Assembly (NCBI GenBank): GCA_033026295.1
Contig: CM065170.1
Coordinates: 21,028,040 to 21,092,039, forward strand
DNA: 64,000 nt
DNA from: Channa striata
Lineage: Eukaryota; Chordata; Actinopteri; Anabantiformes; Channidae
Direction: 5' to 3'
Shown here piece by piece: positions 28,001 through 40,000 of the stretch. The stretch's first letter is position 1. Each line of letters starts with the position of its first letter. The position numbers and the translations under genes are program-made. The notes beneath the pieces were generated by a model. The model ran no database searches, was not told where the DNA came from, and worked only from the letters and a program-made list of their open reading frames with translations.

Positions 28001-31000
28001 AGGTCTGTCATACCGTAAAGGCCTGACATGGAACAGAACAGAGGACCCAGAGAGAATCCTCTCCATGCAGCCGCTGGAGATGCATATCGCTTTTTCTAAT
28101 GTCAACCAGGAGCAAGCGGAGTCCACGTAAATAGAACTTATTCATAGATATGCTGCAGCTGACTTTGAATCTCTGTGATGGCCTTAGGCTACATTTAGTA
28201 TTTACATTATCCCCATATTGCCACAAAACAAAGCTTCATTTTAATAACAATGAAAACATACTGCCTAAACTAGAACCATGGGAAACAAGTTTAACAGTTT
28301 GTATTTCTGCTGTTGCACTATTACCAGATATACACAGTGACTTAAGCAAAACTTTCCTTGGCTCAATGGAGAATTCACCTAAATTCTACTAAGAAAACTG
28401 GTGGAATGCTAAGTAAATTTGAAATCTTAAATATATTTTCACTACCTTCTCAATGGTGTAGGTTGTTTACTGAACTGTTGACAGCGTGGGGTGGATGTCA
28501 GAAGTACTTCTACCGTTCCTGGGCCAGGAAAGTGGCTCTGCAAAATGCTCTCCAGCATCCTGCTAAGGTGACAAAATAAAATGTTTGACGCAATAAATTG
28601 GGGAAAATTTGACATTATTTGACAGTGTTCCAAAAACATTCTTCTTCATTCTTCATCTCAAAATTATGACAAAAGTCAGATGTAAAAGATAAATTAATAA
28701 TTTTAATATTTTAGTGTTATTGTTTGGTTATAGGAGCTGGGTCTGGGCTCTATAGAGCGCTGTAGAGGTTTTACCTGTCACATATTCCAGCTGCTCCTCA
28801 GACAGAGGCGAAGACTGGCCAAACTCACTGAGCAGTGGGTCCATCTCAGGCAAGTTTGTTGGTTGTCCCCCTCACTTGACCCCCAGTGATAATGTTATTG
28901 TCCTAAATCTACTGAAAAACTTTATATCCTTATTGCAACTGATACTGGTACCGATACTGTTACCCTGTCCTCATTAACAGTTCCTGATAGAAGTTCACAA
29001 TGTGGTTTGTCTCTGATGTGATTCACTTAATGGGAGTAACGGAGCTGCTGAGAGAATGTAACAGAACGTGCTCAGCTTTAAGAAGAGATGACATTTTGTG
29101 AACATAAAGCTTTTCTTTTAGTGTGTTCTTTGCAATTAGCGAAACTTATGTTCTGGATAAATATGTATGAGACAAATATGTTATGTCTCATACATATTTT
29201 TACTAAAATCATAAGATATAAGTTGAAAATCACTCTTTAAGTTGAACAGAGCTAAGAAAATAAAATAAATAAATATTTGACATTGATGTTGAAATAAATC
29301 TTCTTATGGCACTTTTCATTTCATGTTTTCTGACTTAGCTTTTGTCTTGCTTTGTACCTCGTAAGACACTTAGAGAGAAATGCGTTAAATGACCAAATGT
29401 AAATCTAAAGTGCTTCCACAGTCTGTGTTTGTTACTAGGATACATCTTGTCATGTCATTCCATCATCTCTAGGAGGCTAACCAACAGCATACAGGATGTC
29501 AAGGCTCAACTCCAGAGCAGCAGAAAGGACTCAGGCTGTACCCTCCCACCCCAGGCCTCTCTCCAGGCCTGGATTAGAAAAGGCCAGACACTTGCTGTCC
29601 AGTGCACCACCCTGCTGCAGCAGCTTGTCTTGCTGTTGCAGTGTTGCCCTGAGGACCTCCAGGAGAAGGAGGACACAAGTAGCTGCAGGCAGCACACCCT
29701 TACGTGTCCATCCCCCCTGACAGCTCAGCAACAACCCCCTGGCTGTTTGATGAGGAGGGGAGATGCTGCCTGGTGCAAGTTACACCAGTGTGTGAATGCA
29801 TTGTTGAAGCAGACAGAGAGTCTTAAGATGGAATTGGACACTGTGGCCCAACAGACCTCTGAAAGATTATGCACATGGTAAAACTATAAAATACTAAAAG
29901 AGTTTATTTGAAATGTCTTGTACAGCCCAGGCAGTCTTTACAGCTCTTAATTTCTACAGGAACCATTTTGTAACGTGCTGTTCAGCCTTTGACAAGCTTG
30001 GAGCTGTGGTGGCTGAAATGCCAGGCATAGAGCAGCTCTTCACACCTACTGTGTGTGTTGGAGGTGCAAACAGCCGACCGGCCATCACCCAAAGCCTGCA
30101 GTATATGAGAGGACAGGTGGAGATAAACATCACAGACTTCACCACCTGGAGGACCCAACTGATGTCTCTGGAACACCAGCATACAGGTGAATGCACAGAC
30201 CATTCAACCTCTACAATGAAGGAATACTTGCTGCTACTCATTTAGATTTAACAAAAATTCTGTTAACATGTAAAGACCAGCTAGCAGGATAAAGTGTTAC
30301 ATAAAACATAAACACACATAAAAGCGTAAAACTAAAACTACATGAAGGATCATGGTTGTAAACATTCTCTCCTTGTTTAACAGATCACCAGTCTTCCTTC
30401 TGTACTGAGTTCACAGCTGAGCTGGACACAAGCATCAACACAGTGTTGTGTGCGGTTCAGACATTAGTAAAGAGAAGGGAGAGAGAACAACAAAAGGAGC
30501 ACCAAGAAGATGTCAAGAGTGGTGAGATTGTGGGGACCTGCTGTACAGAGACTCTTGGGTGGAAACTAGGCAAATTCATTCTGAAAGGTTGATTAAAATA
30601 TTTTCAAATATTTACCACCTCCAGGTGGTGAAATCATTCTTTGCAGCTGCAAAAGATTACATAGAATTACAAACAGTTTACTCTGAGTCGTTTTTTCTCA
30701 CTACAGCTGTGCTGTGCTGTACCACGTTTGCCTCTTTTTAAACTTGAAACTGTCTTTGTTTTTCTTTACCTGTGATATAGTGCGTATATATTAATAGGAA
30801 AGATGTCTGGGCTGTGTAGCTACAGTTCTCTTTACTGTCTAGACATTGGTCTGATCTTGGTTAAAGAAATATTAATATGAACTTGCTCTAGACATGCAAA
30901 AACTAGTGCATCTGTCTTTCGACTACCTGATTGATACAACACACCATAGGTAAGGTTGATAGGACTAACTCAAGTTTTGTGAAAGGGACCTTTTCAGGAA

Positions 31001-34000
31001 GTTTACAGGAAACCTTGCTAAATGTTTTTGATTGCATACTGTTATTTAATGTTTCAGAGGGTGTTCAGGAGAAGGATGAAGAGCAAGTAGAAGACCTCCT
31101 GAAGCCTGGTCACTTGACTTGTCTCCTGGAGGAGCAACTGGAAGCTGAGGTGGAGGCTCTTTGTGTGGGAAATGTAGTTGCTGGGCTGGAGCGGCTACTG
31201 AGGTCCCTGAGGAAACACAGAGACAACTGTCAGGCGCCACAACTCTTGGTATGAGAAGCAGTTGTCCAAACAACATCTAGAAGGCTTAAGTCAGCTTAAG
31301 TTAGAATGTAATGATAAATTCATGTTCATGGGCAAAGGATTCAAATATTTACCACTTTGTAGCAAACAGTGACTATAACTTGTCCAAAACATCAATGTTG
31401 ACATTTGACGTGTGTGTGTTGGTCAGGAGGTGAACTGGGCATGCAGGATTATGGTGCGTCTGGAGCCTCTGCTGCTGATTTACTCTGACCTTGTGCGTTA
31501 TTACCTGGCTGTTTCACTGGGAACACACAGAAGCACAGGAAAACTGCTGTCGGTACTAGCCAGTATCTTTATGGAGCTTGCTCAGAAGGTACATGACAAA
31601 AGTTACTCACCCTAAATCTAAATAATTTAATATGAAGTCAAAATAAACCACTGGCTTTTTTCTGTTCTTTCTCAGGGTTTCTGCCTACCACAGGATCGTA
31701 TGGAAGGTGGAGATGGAGAAGGTGCCACAGAGTTTCACAACTATGAGGGTGGTGGGATTGGTGAAGGAGAGGGCACCAAAGATATCAGTGAGAAGATAGA
31801 GAATGAAGATCAGGTGAACAATGAAATGTTAATCTTTTGAACACTTTTGTGTTTAGTTGGATGCATAGACGGATAAATGGATCAAATCAGCAGGTAAACC
31901 ATGTAAAACATCAAAGGTGATCTTTTACAAAACAAATATCATTTGCTACTTATGGCCTTCAAGTTTGAAGGCTTTGGGTCTAGCTTTTTTTCAGAAATTC
32001 AACTTGTGGATGCTCTATTATTAATCATGCAAGCCCCTCCGCAGGTGTTAAAACATCTTCAAATAAGTTCATGTTCAGTAAATGAATATTATGAGTTGTG
32101 TGACGCCACCGTTTTCTTCTATCAAAACTCCTAGAACTACCACTGGCACTACAAATTCCTAAACCTCAGGTTTATCTAAATACATTCATGAAATGCCAAT
32201 CTAACTTTATGTGAGTGACAGAACATAAAAAAGTGAATGACAATGACATTTATTTACACCGTACCTACGAATCTAAAACTTTGTTATTTCTAAGAACTGA
32301 GATCAGTCATCAGATTTGTCAAGTTGAGAAGGTGTGATGGGGTTCAGAGCTCTGTTGGATCTTCAATTTTTATGTACAGTATAACTCACATCATTTTCCA
32401 ACAGGTGGAGGACACCTTCCAAGAAGGTCAGGAAAAGGAAGAACAACAGGATAAAGGGAATATCAAGGCAGAGGACAATGCCATTGAAATGTCTCAGGAC
32501 TTTGATGGCCAGGTGCATGATGGGGATGAGAATGACCCAGGTAATGCTACCTGCTCAGTTTTGTTTGTTATACTCTTTGTCTGGCCTCCTGACGTCAGGT
32601 TCTTATTACTGATTACAGGAAGATAATAGCCACAGTCATATATATATATATTACTAGTGTATCAAAATGAAAAAGGCCACTGTACATTCTATGGAGTTTG
32701 GAACAGAGATTCTCATTTTTGAGTAGGCCATGTAACATCCACTTTAGCTAAAATTAATGTTAAACATTTGGGATTGGTATCCTTGATTAAGATTCTAGAC
32801 ACCGTAAAAACATATTCTCTTAATCAATTACAGGTGAAAATGATGAATCGGATAAAGAGGATGAGGAGGAGCTGGACAAAAAGATGGGCAACCTGGGTGA
32901 AGGCCAGTCAGAGACACTGGATGAGAGAATGTGGGGAGATGATGATGATGATGAGCAGGAGGAAGGAAGTGACAATGAGGAAGAGTTTGGCCAGGGCATG
33001 GACACGGTAATTAAGCTTAAAAATAAATCTTCAAAAAACAAATTTTATAAAACAAAACATGAAAATTTTGATGCCCAGTTAAATGAAGGATTATTTAAAT
33101 AAGTTTGTTGTCATGTTGATCAGTGTGCCCTAATTTCCTGTCAACACTGCATTATAACAGAGTGAGTCAAAACTTGTTGCCAAGGATGACAACATGGAAG
33201 CTGCAGACCCTAACAAAGACAATAAAACACGGGACAAAGAAGAACAAATGGATGATGAGGACGAGGAGAAGATCAATGAACAAGGAGATGAGGTAATGTT
33301 TGTTACAGGCTGAACATTATAAATACTTTTTTTTTCAATTTATCCAAGGATTGGTTGAGGTATTTCCAACATTTTACAGACTCTTTTTTTCATGGCTGTG
33401 ATTTGCCCCTTTGCTCTTTCTCAGAGGCAGTTTGATGAAAATGAAGTGGATCCCTATCACGGTCAGCAGGACAAGACACTTGAGCCTGAGGCTATAGATC
33501 TGCCAGAGGATCTAAACCTGGATGAGGATGAGACTGGAGACATGGGAGAGGACGAGGGTGATGGTAAACCTGCTGCTTTACTTTACGCTGTCACTTAATT
33601 AACACACTGAAATACATGCACATGGATCTAAGGGCAAGTTTTAAAATAAAGTTGAATTTTCCTGAAGCCTTTGTAGTTGCAGTATAGAGCTGCTTCTTGG
33701 GAGTTTTTTTCAAAATCTAAAAATTATATTGACAGGTGTTGGGGTCTTACTGTGGTAAGCCATAGTCCACAGGTGCCTTTACACTCTCAAACTCTTCATA
33801 GCAGGTCATTCCAGCCTTTAAAACTGTAGTACTTTAACAAACTCAACTTAGAAAAATGTGGGAAGAAGTGCTTTAGAAGGCAAGGTTTGTTATCAGGGCC
33901 CCACCAAACATCATTCTTAAACACAGCACCACAAGCTTTCCAATGTTGGGGTGGAAAAGAAAAGACATAATTTGTTATATCATAATGTCTTAGTGACTTA

Positions 34001-37000
34001 GTGGTTTTGGTAAAATCTAAATTTTTAGACTTTCCCTCTGCTGTAATGACATGACCAAAAAAACAACCCTCTGTTGTACAAACTGAAGTTTAGACAGTCT
34101 GGGTTTGTGATCTTCATTCACCTGTTGTTTAAGCAGAGCCACTGTGTCAGCCTCACACTGCTCACATGTGGGAGTGCAGATCATGATGTCATCTACATAG
34201 CAGAACAGCAGTAGAGCAGAACCATAACTCAGAGTAAGAGGTTCAAGACTTTGGTGCAAAGCTTCATTACATACTTGTGGATGTTCGCAATAACCGTGGA
34301 CCAAAATGACTCCATGTCCACATATGGTTAACAAACCAACAAGAAAACCAGAACCGACTGCCTAAATGAACATTGACACTGAAAAATGCATTTGACAGGT
34401 CTACAACTGAAAACCATTGAGCATCATGTGGAACTCTGAGAAAATGGTGTAAGGGTTTGGCACATTGCTAGGTCCAGTCTGAACTGCAGCATTCACTGCT
34501 TGAAGATCCTGAACAAATCACCATTCAGTAGGCCGATTCTTATCGCTGATCTTTTTGACTGTAAAAATGGGAGTGCAGCATGGAGTCACAGGGAACTATG
34601 TAGCACCTGTATCTCTGAGACTCAAACACTGGTGTAATTCCCTCAATAGCCTCTGGTTTTAAGGGATGCTGACATCGGCTGGGCCTGTAGGTAGATTTTG
34701 GTGTTATCATAACTGGCTCACAGTTTCTTATTAAACCTAGATAATATTTGTGTTTTGCCTACAAGGATTCAGGTACACTTTTCAATGCTGGTATGGTTGC
34801 CTCTGTTTCTCATAGGAAAGAGGTTGTGTGTGTGTGTGTTCTGCTCAGGCACAAGAGAGACTGAGTGTGTAGCATGCAAAACAAAGATAAGAGACATCCT
34901 GGCACAGGCTTACATTAAAAACATCACAGATGAATCAGTCTCAAGTTGCTTCCAATCATGCACACAAGAACACTTTTTTTTTTTTTAATAGCCCAAATCT
35001 CTCCACTCATCTGATTCTGATTTAGCTAATGAAATGCAGGGAACAGCATTTAAAATGTCATAGAAACTGTTCTGAGAGACAGATACAAAACCCCTGCAGT
35101 CATTTCTCAGACCTCACTGAGTCCCATCTCTGTCCAAAGGGAACATCAGTGCCACGTGAGACATGCTCATGCATGTGAGAGTAACTTTGTAGACAAAACA
35201 GACTGCTCCAGCTTCCATTCATGCACGTACAACATAGAATCAGGGCTATAATTCACCACAGTGTTTATTTGAAAATCTGAATTATTGTATTCCCTCTGAT
35301 GTAGACATCAAGCATATTCCCAATTTTAACATTAAATCAGATTTTAACAAATTTTGACAACAAAAGCAACAACAAAACATTGGGCAGGTTGGTAGGACCA
35401 GTAGCTGCGCACAGGAAGAAACAACGCTACAAAGCAATTCAATTCAACTTTATTTATATAGCGCCAATTTACAACAAGGTCATCTCAGGGGACTTTACAT
35501 AATAAAGTCAAGACTATACAAACATTTAGAGAAAACCCAACAAATCCCCCTTGAGCAGCCATAGGCAACAGTGGAGAGGAAAAACTCCCTTTACCGGAAG
35601 AAACCTCCAGCAGAACCAGGCTCAGGGTGGACGGCCATCTGCCTTGACCGGTTGGGCTGAGTGGAAAGTGGAGAGAGAAAAGAACAGAGCAACAAAAGCA
35701 ACAACAAAACATTGAGCAGGTTAGTAGGACCAGTAGCTGCACACTGGAGGACACACAGCGCCAAATCCGGGGACACCTGAAGACAGGGAGAGAGAGAGGG
35801 GGAAAGAGAGGGAGAGAGACGACTACGGGACAAAGAAGACACAGAGTTAATGTCATACAGTGGTTACATTATAGATGTGGGGTGAGAGGAGAGGAGAGAA
35901 TGAAGAGAAGAGGAAGTGGCACAGTGCAGAGTCCCCCAGCAGTCTAAGCCTATAGCAGCATGACTATAACCAACGATAAGCTTTATCAAAAAGGAAGGTT
36001 TTGAGCCTAGTCTTAAAAATAGAGAGGGTGTCTGCTTCCCGAATCTGGACTGGGAGCTGGTTCCACAGGAGAGGAGCTTGATAGCTAAAGGCTCTGCCTC
36101 CCATTCTATTTTTGGAAATTCTGGGAACCACAAGTAGGCCTGCATTTTGGGACCGAAGTGGTCTAGTAGGATGATATGGTACTAGGAGATCTTTTAAATA
36201 TGATGGGGCTTGACCGTTCAAAGCTTTATAGGTAAGAAGAAGGGTTTTAAATTCTATTCTGCATTTAATTGGAAGCCAATGGAGAGAAGCTAATGAAGGT
36301 GAAATATGATCTCTCTTACCAATCCCAGTCAGTAATCTTGCTGCAGCATTTTGGATTAATTGGAGTCTTTTTAGAGAGTTACTGGGGCAGCCTGAAAGTA
36401 GAGAATTACAGTAGTCCAATCTAGAAGTAACAAATGCATGAACCAGTTTTTCAGCATCGCTTTGGGACAGGATGCTCCTAATTTTGGCAATGTTTCTTAG
36501 GTGGAAGAAGGCTGTTCTAGAGATTTGTTTTATATGTGAGGTAAATGACAAATCCTGGTCAAAGAACTCCAAGATTCCTTGCAGTACTACTGGGGGCAAG
36601 AGTTATGTCATCTAAAGTAGCAATGTGGTTAGAAAACATGTTTTTTAGACTTTTAGGTCCAAATACAATAACTTCAGTTTTATCTGAGTTTAGAAGAAGA
36701 CAATTATACGTCATCCAGTCCCTTATGTCTTTTAGACATGCTTGTAGTTTGATTAATTTATTTGTTTCATCAGGTTTCATGGATAGATATAACTGTGTGT
36801 CATCAGCGTAGCAGAAATAATTTACAGAGTGTTTTCTAATAATGTTGCCAAGGGGAGACATATATAGAGTAAAGAGTATTGGTCCTAATACAGAGCCTTG
36901 TGGAATTCCATAACTAACTTTTGTGTATGTCGAAGATTCATCATTAACACGAGCAAATTGGAATCTATCTGATAGATACGATTTAAACCAATTTAGTGCT

Positions 37001-40000
37001 GTTCCTTTAATTCCAATAACATGTTCTAGTCTCTGTAATAATATTCTGTGATCAATGGTGTCAAATGCAGAACTACTATAGAGACAAGTCCGTTATCTGA
37101 AGCCAGAAGAAGATCTTTGGTGACTTTAATCAGTGCAGTTTCTGTGCTATGATGAACTCTAAATCCTGACTGAAATTCTTCAAACAAGTCGTTTCTGCGC
37201 AAGTGGTCACATAATTGCTTTACAACTACTTTTTCAAGTATTTTAGAAATAAAGGGGAGATTGGATATTGGTCTGTAATTGGCTAAGACACCTGGATCCA
37301 GACTAGGTTTTTTAAGTAGAGGTTTGATTACAGCTACCTTATAGGCCTTTGGTACATATCCTGTTTGTAAAGATAGATTAATGACATCTAATACGAACGT
37401 GTCTAATAAGGGTAGAGCGTCTTTGAGCAGTTTAACTGGAATAGGGTCTAGAACACATGTTGGTTTAGATGCCATAATAGTTGAAGTTAACTCAGCAAGG
37501 TCTATGCTATCAAAGCAGTCTAAAAGGGACTGAGGACTTACTGATGATTCTAATTCTGTTGTATTTGTGGGGAGGGTCTGGTGAATTTTATTTCTAATAG
37601 CTATGATTTTGTTTGTGAAGAAGGTCATGAAGTCATTGCTACATAGCGTTGAGGGAATACTAGTCTCAACTGAACTATGGCTCTTAGTCAGCCTGGCTAC
37701 AGTGCTGAAAAGAAACCGGGGGTTGTTCTTGTATTCCTCTATTAGTGATGAATAATAAGCTGTTCTGGCTTTACGGAGTGCTAATTTGTATAAGTGTAAA
37801 CTCTTTTTCCAGGCTAAGCGTGATTCTTGTGAATGAGTGGAACGCCACTTCCTTTCTAGTCTTCGTGACTCCTGCTTTAAATTGCGGGTTTGCGAGCTAT
37901 ACCATGGAGATCGCCTGTTCAGAATTACTGCCTTCTTTTTTAGAGGGGCAACACTATCAAGTATGGAACATAAAGATGCTGCATAATTATCAGTAAGGTA
38001 ATCAACTTGTACAGGAGTACAGTTAATGAGGCTACTCTCAGTTATATCGGTACATGTTGAAGTAAATGATGAAGGGATCATTTCCTTAAATTTGTTCACA
38101 GTGTTTTCAGATAAACACCTACTGAAGAAACTTTTTTCTAGCTGCTGTGGAGTCCAATAAACTAAATTCAAATGTTATTAGGAAATGGTCAGAGTGAACA
38201 GAATTATGGGGAAATACTGTTAGTTTATCAATTTCAATACCGTATGCAAGGACAGGGTCTAGGGTGTGACTAAAACAGTGAGTGGGTTCATTTACATTTT
38301 GAGAGAAACCAATTGAATGTAATAATGAAGTAAATGCCGTGTTGAGGGAGTTACTGTCAGCATCTACATGAATGTTAAAATCGCCCACTATGACGACTTT
38401 ATCTGCACTAAGCACTAAGTCAGTTAGAAAATCTGAGAATTCAGTCAAAAATTCAGAATAAGGGACTAGAGGACGGTACACAATAACAAATAGGAGTGGA
38501 TTTTGAGTTTTCCAAATGGGGGTGTGAAAGTCTCAGAGTAAGACTCTCAAATGAGTTATAACTATGTTTAGGTCTAGGGTTTATTTGTAGGCTTGAGGCT
38601 TGATAAATTGCTGCTACTCCTCCACCTCGGCCTCAGCTTCTAGGAACATGATAGTTAATATGGCTTGGGGGGGTCGACTCATTTAAACTAACATATTCTT
38701 CCTTCTGCAACCAGGTTTCAGTGAGACAAAATAAATCGAATTGATGATCGTTTATCAAGTCATTTACTAACAGAGATTTAAATGAGAGAGATCTGATATT
38801 TAATAATCCACATTTAATTGTTTTAGTTTTTTGTTCAGTAAGAGGAGCAGTGCTGATTTTTATTAAGTTATTATGATTAACTCCTCTTGTGATCATTTTT
38901 AGTTTATAAAATTTAGTTGATCGGGAACAGACACAGTTTCCATAGGAATGTGGGAGTTGTGGGGGGGTGGCGGCGGTAAGGATACTGCAGAGAGGCGTGT
39001 AGGACTGGATCTCTGCGTCCTAGGCTCAACTCTGGACTGTCAATCTTTTGGTTGTCTAATAAAATCAGCCATATTTTTTAATAAGACAGAGGCACCATCC
39101 AAAGTAGGATGGATGCCATCTCTCCTAATAAGCCTAGGTTTTCCCCAAAAACTTTTCCAATTGTCTATGTAGCCCACATCGTTTGCTGGACACCACCTAG
39201 ACAGCCAGCGGTTGAATCATGACATGCGGCTATACATGTCGTCACTGATCAGATTTGGCAGGGGTCCTGAGAAAACTACGGAGTCCGATATTGTCTTTGC
39301 AAAGTTACACACCAATTCCACATTAGTTTTGGTGATCTCCGATTTGCGTAATCGGGCGTCATTTGTTCCTGCATGAATAATAATCTTACGGTATCTACGT
39401 TTATCCTTAGACAGGAGTTTCAAATACGATTCGATGTCGCCCGTTCTGGCCCCAGGGTAACATTGGACTATGGCCGCTGGCGTCGCTAAGTTCACGTTTC
39501 TAACTATGGAGTCGCCAATTACCAGAGTTCGTTCTTCAGCGGGTGTATCGCTGAGTGGGGAAAATCGATTAGAAACGTGAACCGGCTGGTGGTGAACCTG
39601 TGGGGTCTGTTCAGCGTTAGATCGTTTACGAACCGTCACCCAGCCGGCCTGGCTTCCCGGCTGCTCGGGTACTGCTGGGGAACAGCTAACAGTGGCTAAG
39701 CTAAAAGTGGCTATGCTACGTTGGTCCGCACCAGCTACCGGGGCCTGACTAGCTGGATTGTTTGTCATGGTGCGGAGCCGTGCTTCCAATTGAGAGAGCC
39801 TTGCCTCCAAAGCTGCAATAAGTTTACACTTATTACAAGTACCGTTATCACTAAAGGAGGCCGAGGAAAAACTAAACATGTGGCAGACAGAGCAAGTCAG
39901 AGGAGAGAGAGAAGGAGACGGAGAAGCCATTGCTAGGTGCTAGGCTAACGAATAGATCGATTAGGTATAGTTAGCGTTAGCTAGTTTGTTTAGTTATTTC

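Noticed and set aside
30892..30949. A 58-nt exon-like segment with AG before it and GTAAGG after it, encoding MQKLVHLSFDYLIDTTHH
   Set aside because: Its inclusion shifts the frame into exon 31058-31248. Direct joining of 30521 to 31058 keeps phase and homology. It could be a rare poison exon, but nothing here supports it.
35485..35856. A 123-codon minus-strand hydrophobic frame (Leu/Cys-rich)
   Set aside because: It falls within the 3' UTR of the L2 LINE and repeats in other copies; it is non-coding repeat sequence.
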